Assembly (NCBI GenBank): GCA_902773895.1
Contig: CACYGB010000016.1
Span: forward strand, 1-33,863
Direction of reading: 5' to 3'
DNA from: an uncultured Eubacteriales bacterium
GTDB taxonomy: Bacteria; Bacillota; Clostridia; Christensenellales; Aristaeellaceae
DNA: 33,863 nt
Part shown: positions 23,876 to 31,738 of the stretch, piece by piece
Layout of the letters: every line of letters begins with the position of its first letter
Numbering within the stretch: the stretch's first letter is position 1
Notes under the pieces: generated by a model
Told to the model about the DNA's origin: nothing
Database searches by the model: none
Seen by the model: the letters and a program-made list of their open reading frames with translations, nothing else
Translations under genes and position numbers: made by a program

Positions 23876-24462
23876 AGTGGCTGGGAAAGAAAATCCTGTC
23901 GGTGATCGGCCTGGCGCTGGTGATCACCCTGGCAGCCGCCTTGTACCCCTATATCCGTCAGATGGTGCGGGAATGGCTGCCCCAGGGCAAGTATGACCGG
24001 GCTACCATGCTCATTTCCCACGAAATGGAAAAGGCCGGGGAGCTGACCGCCGTCCGCTACACCGACCAGGCGGTGATGGAGGCGTCCACCAAAGCGCTGC
24101 TGATCGGCGAAGTGCAAAACGTGAAAGCGCCGTACAGCTATGAAATCGGCCTGGGCATCCGCCTGGCCGACGTGCAATTGACGGCGGGGGACGCGGGCAT
24201 CACGGTGGCCGTGCCGGATGTGGAAATGCTGTACGACAGTTTCCGGGTGACGGGCTCGCCGGAAGTGCAGGATTTTCTGTATAAGCTCAGCGAGAGCCGG
24301 TACCAGAAGATGATCGACGACCAGGCGGCAGCGTGCCGCACCCGGTACCTGGGCGACGCCGAATGCCTGAACGCCGCATGGGACGCGGCCTGCGAAACGC
24401 TCAAAAGCCTGATCGGCCAATGGACGGGGGAAACCATTCCCCTGCAGTTCAGGCACCTGTAA
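23872..24462 (+). CDS. DUF4230-like membrane-anchored protein
   Basis: This 196-residue protein has an N-terminal membrane segment (about 8-26) and an extracytoplasmic domain. The domain pattern fits the uncharacterised family DUF4230. It shows a strand-rich core with the block LTAVRYTDQAVMEAS, then Y-S-Y-E-I-G-L-G-I-R-L-A-D-V and ITVAVPDVEMLYDSF. The C-terminal helix ends in AAWDAACETLKSLIG. The function of the family is unknown. It overlaps the gene for the small membrane protein by 4 bases. No terminator is evident before the rplJ promoter, although 62 bp separate them. Confidence 0.75.
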   Translation: MKWLGKKILSVIGLALVITLAAALYPYIRQMVREWLPQGKYDRATMLISHEMEKAGELTAVRYTDQAVMEASTKALLIGEVQNVKAPYSYEIGLGIRLADVQLTAGDAGITVAVPDVEMLYDSFRVTGSPEVQDFLYKLSESRYQKMIDDQAAACRTRYLGDAECLNAAWDAACETLKSLIGQWTGETIPLQFRHL

Positions 24463-24524
24463 CGGGATTGTAGCGGACGGATGACGCCGTGTCAAGGATT
24501 CTGAAAGAAATATTCCAAAAGGCA

Positions 24525-24552
24525 TTGACAAACCGGAAAAGTCTGATATAAT
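24525..24552 (+). promoter_or_regulatory. Promoter of rplJ-rplL
   Basis: A perfect TTGACA (24525-24530), a 16-bp spacer and a perfect TATAAT (24547-24552) fit a strong ribosomal-protein promoter. The predicted start near 24560 coincides with the first base of the L10 leader hairpin. Confidence 0.88.
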
Positions 24553-24559
24553 ACTATCT

Positions 24560-24691
24560 GGCTTTTGAAGAAAGCCTGTGCCATAGACAGCAGGTGCATG
24601 CGAATGCGTAATGGGTCCGTCCCGCCGGCCGAGGTGCAAAGGAAGTACATTGTTTGCTCTCCCTTGCGCATGGCGCAAGGGTTTTCTTTTT
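24560..24691 (+). promoter_or_regulatory. Ribosomal protein L10 leader with intrinsic attenuator
   Basis: The leader opens with a hairpin GGCTTT-TGAAG-AAAGCC (24560-24576). It then shows the blocks AGACAGCAGGTG (from 24585) and CCGCCGGCCGAGGT (up to 24635), which match the L10 leader class that binds L10 or L10(L12)4. After it, CCCTTGCGC-ATG-GCGCAAGGG (24661-24681) with TTTTCTTTTT forms an intrinsic terminator before rplJ. The expected control is feedback by the L10-L12 complex in favour of termination. The class is recognised from sequence; the mechanism here is inferred from the family. Confidence 0.88.
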
Positions 24692-24723
24692 ACTCCAAGC
24701 CATTGAGGAGGTGTAATGGAAAC

Positions 24724-25224
24724 ATGAGCAAGAATCGTGACATGAAGGTGGAAAAGGTCGCTGAGATCGTGGAACGGCTGAAGAACGCCGAATCCGTGAC
24801 CATCGTGAGCTACACCGGCCTGACCGTGGAACAGGATACCAACCTGCGCCGCCAGTGCCGTGAAAACGATGTGGATTACTGCGTGCTCAAGAACCGGCTG
24901 GTGAAGCTGGCGCTGGAGCAGGTGGGCATCGAAGGCGTGGACGATCTGCTGAACGGCCCCAACGCGTTCGTTTTCAGCAAGAAGGATCCCGTGTCCGGCC
25001 CCAAGGCCGTGGCCCAGTTCATCGAAAAGAACAAGCTGGAAGCGCTCAAGATCACCGGCGGTATCTTTGAAAACAAAGCTGCCGACGAAAAGACCATGGC
25101 AAAACTGTCCAAGATGCCCGGCAAGGACGAACTCATGGCGACCCTGGTTGGCTGCCTGATGAGCCCCATGTCCGCGCTGGTGGCCGTCCTGGGCGAAATC
25201 GCCGAAAAGAAAGAAGCCGCTTAA
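24724..25224 (+). CDS. rplJ: 50S ribosomal protein L10
   Basis: L10 is the stalk-base protein of the large subunit. It binds 23S rRNA and carries L7/L12 dimers on its C-terminal helix, where translation factors are recruited. The 166-residue product is typical. It has VEKVAEIVERLKNAESVTIVSYTGLTVEQ near the start, then DVDYCVLKNRLVKLAL and a C-terminal region ending in SALVAVLGEIAEKK. The ATG at 24724 (MSKNRDMKVEK) is about 10 bases after GAGGAGGTG. A hairpin (CGCAGC-ATAATG-GCTGCG, 25238-25255) sits between rplJ and rplL and may be a processing or stability element. Confidence 0.97.
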   Translation: MSKNRDMKVEKVAEIVERLKNAESVTIVSYTGLTVEQDTNLRRQCRENDVDYCVLKNRLVKLALEQVGIEGVDDLLNGPNAFVFSKKDPVSGPKAVAQFIEKNKLEALKITGGIFENKAADEKTMAKLSKMPGKDELMATLVGCLMSPMSALVAVLGEIAEKKEAA

Positions 25225-25290
25225 TGCAACGCCGTGCCGCAGCATAATGGCTGCGATGCACACCTGAAAATGAAAATGGAGGAAAATAAA

Positions 25291-25665
25291 ATGGCTGTTA
25301 TTGAAATCATCGAAGCCATCGAGAAAATGAGCTTGATGGAAGTCAACGAACTGGTTGAAGCCCTGAAAGAAAAATTCGGCGTGACCGGCGCTATCGCCGT
25401 GGCCGGCGGTGCCGCTGCCGGCGCTGCTGCCGCTGCCCCCGCTGAAGAACAGACCGAATTCGACGTCATCCTGGTGGATGCCGGCTCCGAAAAGATCAAG
25501 GTCATCAAGGCCGTGCGCGAAGTGGTTGCCGGTCTGGGCCTGAAGGAAGCCAAGGAATTCGTGGAATCCGTTCCCAAGGCTCTGAAGGAAGGCGTGTCCA
25601 AGGAAGAAGCCGAAAAGGTCAAGGCTGCTTTCGCCGAAGTGGGCGCCAAGGTCGAAATCAAGTAA
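25291..25665 (+). CDS. rplL: 50S ribosomal protein L7/L12
   Basis: L7/L12 forms the multi-copy flexible stalk of the ribosome that attracts elongation factors. The 124-residue product has the N-terminal dimerisation helices (1-33), the Ala/Gly-rich hinge (about 36-53) and the C-terminal factor-binding domain. That domain reads [23 protein letters not shown] followed by [34 protein letters not shown] lies 8-9 bases before the ATG at 25291. It ends at a strong terminator, so rpoB is not part of this transcript and does not lie downstream in the window. Confidence 0.98.
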   Translation: MAVIEIIEAIEKMSLMEVNELVEALKEKFGVTGAIAVAGGAAAGAAAAAPAEEQTEFDVILVDAGSEKIKVIKAVREVVAGLGLKEAKEFVESVPKALKEGVSKEEAEKVKAAFAEVGAKVEIK

Positions 25666-25682
25666 TTTCAGCAGGAAATTCG

Positions 25683-25713
25683 CTGCCGGACGTGTTCGTC
25701 CGGCAGTTTTTTT
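25683..25713 (+). terminator. Terminator of rplJ-rplL
   Basis: CTGCCGGACG-TGTT-CGTCCGGCAG is a perfect 10-bp stem followed by seven T. It starts 18 bases after the rplL stop. Confidence 0.92.
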
Positions 25714-25770
25714 GTGCAGATGCAGCGGTGCTTCTCAACCGGCAGGCGAGATGGGTCGAAAGATGCGTTC

Positions 25771-25799
25771 TTGATTCCGCTTCGCCCGTTTCGTATAAT
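25771..25799 (+). promoter_or_regulatory. Promoter of the HTH/TPR regulator gene
   Basis: TTGATT (25771-25776), a 17-bp spacer and TATAAT (25794-25799) lie 38 bp before the ATG at 25838. Confidence 0.8.
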
Positions 25800-25837
25800 A
25801 AACCTGTACAAGGGCTCACCCGGAAGGAGGCACAGAC

Positions 25838-26884
25838 ATGGAACTGGGAAAGAAAATCAGGCAATTGCGCTTCAAGGCCGGCCTGACGCAGGAGCAGCTG
25901 GCGGACCGGCTGGGGATCGGCGCGCAGTCGGTGTCCAAATGGGAAAACGCGGTGGCGATGCCGGACATCACCACGCTGCCGCTGCTGGCGGAAATCTTTG
26001 GCGTCAGCATCGACGATCTGTTCGGCCTGACGGCCGAGCAGCACCTGAACCGCATCGAGAACCGGCTGGATCTGGAGGAAGATTTGCCCCAGGACGTGTT
26101 CCTGGAGTATGAGGAATTCCTGAAAAGCCGGCTTTCGGACGAACAGCACAAAAAACGCGCCACCGGGCTGCTGGCGTACCTGTACTGGCACAGAATGGAT
26201 TCCTTCGCCCGCCGGACCAGCCGTTACGCCCGGGAAGCGGTGCGGCTGAACCCGGATGAAAAGGGTTGCCAGTGGATGCTGCAAAAGGCGGAGGGCCACG
26301 CAGTCTGGGACTGGAATATCGCCAATCACACTTCGGCCATTGACTTTTACCGGGAACTGGCGGAAGCCCATCCGGACAGCAGGCTGGCGTACATGTATCT
26401 GCTGGATAACCTGATCGCCGACCATCGGGCCGACGAAGCGGAGGCAGCCCTGGAAAAGATGAGCGCGCTGAAGGACGCCCAGCCTGTCATGATCCAGGTT
26501 TACCGGGCGCATATTGCGTTGGCGCGCTTTGACGCGGACAAGGCGGACGCCATCATAGAACAGATGGCGGCCGCGAACGGGGAGGACAGCGACTGCCTGT
26601 TTGAGGCGGCACAGTACTACGCCGCCAAGTGCGATTATGACAAGGCCGTCGCGTACTATGAACGCTCCTTTGCCACGGATCGCCGTCGGCCCCGTTTCCA
26701 GGACGCGCTGCAGGGCATGGCTGACATTTATCAGATCCGCGGCCAGTGGGGCAAGGCCGCCGAAACCTGCGGCCGGATCGTTGAACTGCTGGAGGGCGAA
26801 TGGGGCATGACCGAGGAAGCGGAGCTGCAGCAGGCGAAACGCAGGCAGGCAAAACTGCTTGCCAAAGTCCGGGTAACCCCGTGA
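25838..26884 (+). CDS. XRE-family helix-turn-helix regulator with TPR-like repeats
   Basis: This 348-residue DNA-binding protein has an HTH_3 domain at residues 1-62, with LRFKAGLTQEQLADRLGIGAQSVSKWENAVAMPDI. A long all-helical part follows. Its segments with alternating Ala, Leu, Tyr and acidic residues look like four or more TPR-type helical hairpins (about 120-330). Repeats of this kind commonly bind a peptide or protein ligand, as in the Rap/Rgg/PlcR group, so peptide signalling is possible but not shown. No small secreted peptide gene is evident next to it. The gene has its own promoter, AAGGAGG 8-9 bases before the ATG, and a terminator shared with the convergent gene. Confidence 0.85.
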   Translation: MELGKKIRQLRFKAGLTQEQLADRLGIGAQSVSKWENAVAMPDITTLPLLAEIFGVSIDDLFGLTAEQHLNRIENRLDLEEDLPQDVFLEYEEFLKSRLSDEQHKKRATGLLAYLYWHRMDSFARRTSRYAREAVRLNPDEKGCQWMLQKAEGHAVWDWNIANHTSAIDFYRELAEAHPDSRLAYMYLLDNLIADHRADEAEAALEKMSALKDAQPVMIQVYRAHIALARFDADKADAIIEQMAAANGEDSDCLFEAAQYYAAKCDYDKAVAYYERSFATDRRRPRFQDALQGMADIYQIRGQWGKAAETCGRIVELLEGEWGMTEEAELQQAKRRQAKLLAKVRVTP

Positions 26885-26901
26885 TTCCCCAAAACAGAAA
26901 A

Positions 26902-26936
26902 CCGGCACGGCTTTGGGCCGCGCCGGCTGTTTTTTT
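26902..26936. terminator. Shared convergent terminator
   Basis: CCGGCACGGC and GCCGCGCCGG form a stem (one mismatch) around TTTGG, followed by CTG and eight T on the plus strand. T-rich DNA also follows on the minus strand, after the stop of the FMN-binding-like gene at 26961. Confidence 0.82.
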
Positions 26937-26960
26937 GCCTGTATACAGGCGTCTGCCTGA

Positions 26961-27809
26961 TTATTCGGCAGGCGGGAAGAAGCTGATGGTGGTGGCGCCG
27001 GAAGCGGCGTCCACTTTCAGCAGCTGAACGGGCACATTTTCGATGCTCAGAGTGGAGAACACGCCCTGATAGCCGCTTTCGGTAACGAAGGTCAGCGTCA
27101 GGCAGTGATCCAGCTTTTCGCTGCCGGGCAGGGTTTTGGTCAGCGTCACGGAGGCATCCGCGGCCAGGGGCGCTTTGAGCAGGTTGACGCCCTGTTCGTT
27201 GGTGTTGTTGTCGGTCAGGTACACTTCGGTGACCGCTTCGCCGGTCTTGTTGTACAGGGTGTAATGGCCGGTGCCGCCAATGGCGTCATACGCGGCGGCC
27301 AGCACGCCCTTCACATAGCCCAGGGTGTCCACCAGGGTGGCGCCGGATACGGCATCCACAAAGGCGGCGGCATCCGCGCCGTTGACGGCAGCTTCCAGTT
27401 CGGCAATGGTCTTGCCGGCCACGTACTTTTCGATGGCTTCGAAGCTGGCCAGGATGGGCTGGGTGGAGCCGGCCTTGGCGGCCATGTTGGCGCTGTAGAA
27501 GTTGGTGTTCTGGCGCTTGGAGCCCAGCACCTTGCCGTTTTCGTTGCCCACGATGTTGGCGCCGAAGGCGGCGTCGCTGTTGGGCACGCCCACAGCGCCG
27601 GCGGTGCTGTCCATCACCTGGAATTCGTCGATGTAGGCAGCCAGAATGGTGTCGCCCTGCACGGCGGCGGTGATCACCGCGAAGCACTGGGCGCCGTGGG
27701 CGGCGCACTTGGCCTGGCCCAGCAGGATGGGAGCGGGGGCTTCCTCCGCCATCGCGGTGACGGAGCAGAGCATCAGAACGGCCAGGAGAAGAGCAAGAAC
27801 CTTTTTCAT
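26961..27809 (-). CDS. Secreted FMN-binding-domain-like protein with two SGAT motifs
   Basis: This exported protein of 282 residues has a signal peptide (1-21, cut near AMA-EE). The body resembles the FMN-binding domain family, in which ApbE attaches FMN to the threonine of an SGAT motif. The first motif is VDAVSGAT (Thr158), preceded by a helix rich in Ala as in the family. A C-terminal beta-rich part (about 180-282) carries a second VDAASGAT (Thr273) only nine residues from the end. If flavinylated, it could carry electrons outside the cell, but no ApbE or Rnf/Nqr gene is visible here. AAGGAGG lies 11 bases before the ATG at 27809. Two cysteines (35, 42) lie near the mature N-terminus. Family assignment is moderate. 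Confidence 0.7.
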   Translation of the reverse strand: MKKVLALLLAVLMLCSVTAMAEEAPAPILLGQAKCAAHGAQCFAVITAAVQGDTILAAYIDEFQVMDSTAGAVGVPNSDAAFGANIVGNENGKVLGSKRQNTNFYSANMAAKAGSTQPILASFEAIEKYVAGKTIAELEAAVNGADAAAFVDAVSGATLVDTLGYVKGVLAAAYDAIGGTGHYTLYNKTGEAVTEVYLTDNNTNEQGVNLLKAPLAADASVTLTKTLPGSEKLDHCLTLTFVTESGYQGVFSTLSIENVPVQLLKVDAASGATTISFFPPAE

Positions 27810-27835
27810 ACGGGGGTTAACCTCCTTTGTTGCAC

Positions 27836-27853
27836 GGCTGAATACGTTCAGCC
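27836..27853. repeat. Hairpin in the 5' leader of the FMN-binding-like gene
   Basis: GGCTGAA-TACG-TTCAGCC is a perfect 7-bp stem with a 4-base loop. It lies between the promoter and the ribosome site of the minus-strand gene, where it may stabilise the leader or affect translation. Confidence 0.5.
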
Positions 27854-27870
27854 ATATGAACTGTTCACTC

Positions 27871-27899
27871 ATTATAGAGAAAAACTTTACAATTGTAAA
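27871..27899 (-). promoter_or_regulatory. Promoter of the FMN-binding-like gene with palindromic operator
   Basis: On the minus strand TTTACA (27894-27899), a 17-bp spacer and TATAAT (27871-27876) form the promoter. The -35 box is part of a perfect 14-bp palindrome TTTACAATTGTAAA (27886-27899). Its core fits TACA-N2-TGTA, the site type of the CopY/BlaI/MecI repressor family. A bound protein would block RNA polymerase. Which regulator acts is not known, and no such gene lies in the window. Confidence 0.75.
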
Positions 27900-27932
27900 T
27901 AGGTTTTTCATGGCAAAAGTGTGGCCTGCGCC

Positions 27933-27961
27933 TTGACCGTGTTCCGTCGTTTTGATATAAT
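27933..27961 (+). promoter_or_regulatory. Promoter of the DHHW-MBOAT operon
   Basis: TTGACC (27933-27938), a 17-bp spacer and TATAAT (27956-27961) lie 47 bp before the ATG at 28009. The site diverges from the FMN-binding-like promoter, with about 33 bp between the -35 boxes. One regulator could therefore influence both. Confidence 0.85.
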
Positions 27962-28008
27962 AACACAGGCATGCGGTATGCCAATGTTTTGTTAAAAGGA
28001 AGACATCG

Positions 28009-29091
28009 ATGAAACGTTTTTTTTGTATCCTGCTGGCCTTTCTGCTGTTATGGGGCGCCGCCGCCATGGGGGAGGAAAAACCGTGGCAGGAAAAAGAGGT
28101 GATCCCGGATACGCTGGAGCTGATTCCCATCAGCGACGCCCTGTCCCAGGTGCGCTTCATGCGCCGGATCGTGAATAACTGCGATGCTTTTCCGACATCG
28201 GCCATGGAAGAGAGGGTGTATAATTACAACGCGATTTTCGACAGCCTGCAGCCCCACATTCCCGTTTACCTGTACCTGGCGGAAAGCTCCCGCTCCCATC
28301 CCATGGAGTTTTCCTTTGACGAGGATTCCAACGCGTATATTTATTTGATGGATAACCTGCACGCGGACGGCATGGAGCATTTGAAATTTGATACCTTCGA
28401 GCAATTCTGCCAGTATTATTACACCACCGATCACCACTGGAATTACCGCGGCTCCTATCAGGCCTATGTGGACATCGTGAAAATGCTCAAGGGGCCGGAG
28501 GAAGAGGTGCTCAAGCCCTCCGGTGAGGTGACTTTTCCCGTGTATTTCCACGGTTCCTTCTGCCGGGATACCAAGCTGCAGTTTTCCCAGGAATACTTCA
28601 CCGTCTATGATTTCGACCCGTTTCCGTCCTATACGGCTTATATCAACGGAAAAAAGCGGGACTACGATCACTTTGCCAATTACCTGACGGGCACCATCAA
28701 CACAAAGCCCCTGGTCAATCACTACGCCCTGTACTACGGCGGCGATTACGGCTTTATCGTGTTTGAAAACACCGAAACGGCGGCTGAACCGGAACAGGCG
28801 GCGGAAGAAACGGGAATCGCGCAGGAAACGGCGGACGTTGCGGCGGCCGCCCAGCCGGAAGGCAAGGGCACGCTGCTGATCTTCGGCAATTCCCTGAGCA
28901 ACGCCGTCAAGACGATGCTGATCCATCATTACGACCGGATCGTGTATGTGGACCTGAGGCATTACAACACGTCCCGGGGCATGGGAAAACCGTTCTCCAT
29001 GCATGAACTGCTGGAGGAATACCCGGTGGACCAGATTTTGCTGCTGGGGGACGTGAACCTGTTTATGGACGGCGAACTGATGAATCCCTGA
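28009..29091 (+). CDS. DHHW-family secreted protein (AlgJ/AlgX-like), copy 1
   Basis: This is an exported protein of 360 residues with a signal peptide (1-20). It belongs to the DHHW family, related to the SGNH-type enzymes AlgJ, AlgX and PatB that move acetyl groups onto exported polysaccharides. The catalytic Asp-His pair is in TTDHHWNYRGSY (D141, H143, W144), and the nucleophile block is IFGNSLSN with Ser295. The usual GDS is here GNS, so activity may be altered. An Ala/Glu/Gln-rich stretch (about 253-286) separates the two blocks. The C-terminal LLLGDVNLF is shared with copy 2. AAAAGGAAG precedes the ATG. It is the first gene of the operon, and copy 2 follows after 23 bases. Confidence 0.87.
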   Translation: MKRFFCILLAFLLLWGAAAMGEEKPWQEKEVIPDTLELIPISDALSQVRFMRRIVNNCDAFPTSAMEERVYNYNAIFDSLQPHIPVYLYLAESSRSHPMEFSFDEDSNAYIYLMDNLHADGMEHLKFDTFEQFCQYYYTTDHHWNYRGSYQAYVDIVKMLKGPEEEVLKPSGEVTFPVYFHGSFCRDTKLQFSQEYFTVYDFDPFPSYTAYINGKKRDYDHFANYLTGTINTKPLVNHYALYYGGDYGFIVFENTETAAEPEQAAEETGIAQETADVAAAAQPEGKGTLLIFGNSLSNAVKTMLIHHYDRIVYVDLRHYNTSRGMGKPFSMHELLEEYPVDQILLLGDVNLFMDGELMNP

Positions 29092-29114
29092 TCCTTTCAA
29101 AAGGAAGAAGCGGA

Positions 29115-30320
29115 ATGAGTTTACAAACGGAGAAACAAAAGAAATCGGGACTGCGCTGGGCCGGCGTCGTTTTGCTGGCCCTGTTTGCTTTTCCCATGGT
29201 TCTGACGGCGCTGATCCCCATCGTGGGGCAGCGGGATGAATCCGTCCAGGAGAACCGGACGCTGAAAAAGCTACCTGCATGGACGGCACAGGGCTTCCTG
29301 TCCGGGGCGTTCCAGGATGATTTGGAGGACGCGCTGATCGACCAGCTGCCCTTGGGCGAACCGGTCAAAGGCGCCGTGCTGGACGCCAAAAACGGGCTGC
29401 TGAAAACGCAGCAGCAGCTGCTGTTTGCCCTGCGGCCGGACCTGAAAAGCAATTACAGCCTGATTGCCGACGGATATTACCACTATGCCGGGGACGCGCA
29501 CCGCATCGTGGAAATGCCCAAGGCGTACGATGCCGCGCATCTGGAAGCGCTGGCCGCCTCTTTCCGGGGCCTGCCGGACGTGAAGATCTATTTTATCGAA
29601 AACTCCCGCACCGTGGATTTTGACCATCCGGCGGAGGAAAACGAAGCGCTGCGGCAGACGCTGGCGGCCTTTGCGCCCGCGGCCTGGGACGTTTTCCCGG
29701 TGGAGGATTACGAAAGCTACTGCCGGGATTTTTATCAGACGGACCATCACTGGAACTGCGAAGGCTCCTATGAAGGCTACCAGGCCGTGTACCGCCTGCT
29801 GCACGGAACGGAGGAAGGCATGATCCCGGCGGGGGACACCGTCGGCACCGACGCGGTGTTCCAGGGCTCCTACGCCCGGCAGACCCATGATCTGTGCGCA
29901 GACGAAACCTTCGCCTTCAAAACCTTTGACCTTCCCAAATTCACCACGGAAATCAACGGCCGCCGGCGGGCCTACGGCAACACGGCCATGTACGCCCGGG
30001 GGAAGTATCCCACCGATTCCCTGGCCAACCACTACGCCAACTGCTTCGGCGGCGATTTCGGCCAGATCATTTACGATTTCGGCACGGAAGGCAAGGGCAA
30101 GCTGCTGCTGGTGGCGTCCTCCTATTCCAATCCCATCAACGCGCTGATCGCCGCGGGGTACGACCAGACCTATGTGGTGGATCTGCGGTACTACCAGGAG
30201 TGGGCCGGCAAGCCCTTTGATCCCGTTTCGTACTGCGAAGAAAACGGCATCGGCACGGTGCTGCTGCTGGGCGACGTGAACCTGTTCTTCGTGGACGGGC
30301 CGGAAGAAGGAGGGGAGTAA
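29115..30320 (+). CDS. DHHW-family membrane-anchored protein (AlgJ/AlgX-like), copy 2
   Basis: This 401-residue protein is anchored by an N-terminal membrane segment (about 13-36), followed by the typical entry ENRTLKKLPAW (46-56). The Asp-His site is QTDHHWNCEGSYEGY (D210, H212, W213). The nucleophile block is VASSYSN, with Ser336 at the place of the GDS serine. From the nucleophile block to the end, both DHHW proteins have 68 residues and share VDLRYY/VDLRHY and LLLGDVNLF, so they arose by duplication. The predicted role is transfer of acyl groups received from the MBOAT protein onto a cell-surface glycan. AAAGGAAGAAG precedes the ATG. The MBOAT gene starts 2 bases after its stop. Confidence 0.9.
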   Translation: MSLQTEKQKKSGLRWAGVVLLALFAFPMVLTALIPIVGQRDESVQENRTLKKLPAWTAQGFLSGAFQDDLEDALIDQLPLGEPVKGAVLDAKNGLLKTQQQLLFALRPDLKSNYSLIADGYYHYAGDAHRIVEMPKAYDAAHLEALAASFRGLPDVKIYFIENSRTVDFDHPAEENEALRQTLAAFAPAAWDVFPVEDYESYCRDFYQTDHHWNCEGSYEGYQAVYRLLHGTEEGMIPAGDTVGTDAVFQGSYARQTHDLCADETFAFKTFDLPKFTTEINGRRRAYGNTAMYARGKYPTDSLANHYANCFGGDFGQIIYDFGTEGKGKLLLVASSYSNPINALIAAGYDQTYVVDLRYYQEWAGKPFDPVSYCEENGIGTVLLLGDVNLFFVDGPEEGGE

Positions 30321-30322
30321 GC

Positions 30323-31720
30323 ATGGTTTTTTCCAGTTTCACTTTCCTGCTGTGCTTCCTGCCGCTGACGCTGGTCTGCTATTACCTGGCGCGGGGCGTC
30401 CGGGCGCGGAACGCGGTGCTGTGCCTGTTTTCCCTGGTGTTCTACGCCTGGGGCGAGCCGGTGTATGTGCTGCTGATGCTGGCCAGTATCGGGCTGAATT
30501 ACCTGTTCGGGCTGCTGCTGGGAAAATGGGAAACGCCCGGCAGAAGAAAAGCGGTGATGATTGCCGCCCTGGTGTTCAACCTGGGGGCCATCGCCCTGTT
30601 CAAATACGGCAATTTCATTCTGGAAAACCTGGGCCTGCTGCTGGGCAGCGCCCTGCCGCGGTTTAACTTTTCCCTGCCGCTGGGCATCAGCTTTTACACG
30701 TTCCAGATCCTGTCCTACGTGCTGGATGTGTACAACCGGAAAACGCCGGTGCAAAAGAGTTTACTGCGCTTGGCCACCTACATCGTGCTGTTTCCCCAGC
30801 TTGTGGCCGGCCCCATCGTCCGTTACGATCAGGTGCAGGCTGAATTGCAGGAACGCAGGGAAACGCTGGCGGATTTTGTGGCCGGCGCCCAGCGCTTTGC
30901 CCTGGGCCTGGGCAAAAAGGTGATTCTGGCCAACGCCATGGGGGCCATCGCCGATCCCATCTTTGACGCGGCGGTGCTGCCGGCGGGTACGGCCTGGCTG
31001 GCCGCCGTCGCCTACGCCTTGCAGATCTACTTTGATTTTTCCGGTTACAGCGACATGGCCATCGGCATGGGCCGGTTTTTCGGCTTCCATTTTTCCGAAA
31101 ACTTCCGCTATCCCTATATGGCGGAGTCCATTACGGATTTCTGGCGGCGGTGGCACATTTCCCTTTCCACCTGGTTCCGGGATTATGTGTATTTTCCCCT
31201 GGGCGGCAGCCGCCGGGGAACAGCGCGCAATATCCTGAATCTGCTGGTCGTGTGGATGCTGACGGGCCTGTGGCACGGGGCCAGCTGGAATTTCGTGCTG
31301 TGGGGCGTGTATTACGGCATCCTGCTGATGCTGGAAAAATATGTGCTGGACGGCGTGCTCAAGAAGGTGCCCGGCATTTTGCGGCGAATGATTACCCTGC
31401 TGCTGGTGCTGCTGGGCTGGGTCATTTTCCGTCTGGAAAGCGTGCCGGCCATCCTTTCCTTCATGGGTTCCCTGTTTACGGCGCCCTTTGCCGGGCTGGG
31501 GGCGTATCTGTCCGGCCAGGCGGGCGTGCTGGAAAACACGTTCTGGCTGCTGCCGGCCGTGGTGGGCTGTCTGCCCTGGGCGGAGTGGATCCGCGGCAGG
31601 GCGGAGGGCAAGCGCTGGTATCCCTTCGTCAGCGGCGCGTTCGCCGTGATCGTTTATTATCTGTCCGTGGGGCTGCTGATGGGCTCCACTTATAATCCCT
31701 TCATCTATTTCCGCTTTTGA
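30323..31720 (+). CDS. MBOAT family O-acyltransferase (AlgI/DltB-like)
   Basis: This polytopic membrane protein of 465 residues carries acyl groups across the membrane for transfer to extracellular glycans. Diagnostic segments are FNFSLPLGISFYTFQILSYV, LFPQLVAGPIVRY, QIYFDFSGYSDMAIGMGRFFGF and TDFWRRWHISLSTWFRDYVYFPLGGSR. The catalytic histidine lies in LTGLWHGASWNFVLWG. The order matches AlgI and PatA closely. Coupling with two DHHW proteins in one operon fits an acetylation machine of the alginate/peptidoglycan type; the glycan target is unknown. Unlike alginate operons, no polymerase or sugar-nucleotide enzymes accompany it. AGGAGGGG lies about 6 bases before the ATG. Confidence 0.95.
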   Translation: MVFSSFTFLLCFLPLTLVCYYLARGVRARNAVLCLFSLVFYAWGEPVYVLLMLASIGLNYLFGLLLGKWETPGRRKAVMIAALVFNLGAIALFKYGNFILENLGLLLGSALPRFNFSLPLGISFYTFQILSYVLDVYNRKTPVQKSLLRLATYIVLFPQLVAGPIVRYDQVQAELQERRETLADFVAGAQRFALGLGKKVILANAMGAIADPIFDAAVLPAGTAWLAAVAYALQIYFDFSGYSDMAIGMGRFFGFHFSENFRYPYMAESITDFWRRWHISLSTWFRDYVYFPLGGSRRGTARNILNLLVVWMLTGLWHGASWNFVLWGVYYGILLMLEKYVLDGVLKKVPGILRRMITLLLVLLGWVIFRLESVPAILSFMGSLFTAPFAGLGAYLSGQAGVLENTFWLLPAVVGCLPWAEWIRGRAEGKRWYPFVSGAFAVIVYYLSVGLLMGSTYNPFIYFRF

Positions 31721-31738
31721 AGAAAGGAAGGAAAAAAT

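Noticed and set aside
24716-24727. Three-codon reading frame (Met-Glu-Thr) overlapping the rplJ start
   Set aside because: It sits close to the ribosome site by chance; the spacing of GGAGGTG to the rplJ ATG is still acceptable, and such a mini frame has no known role.
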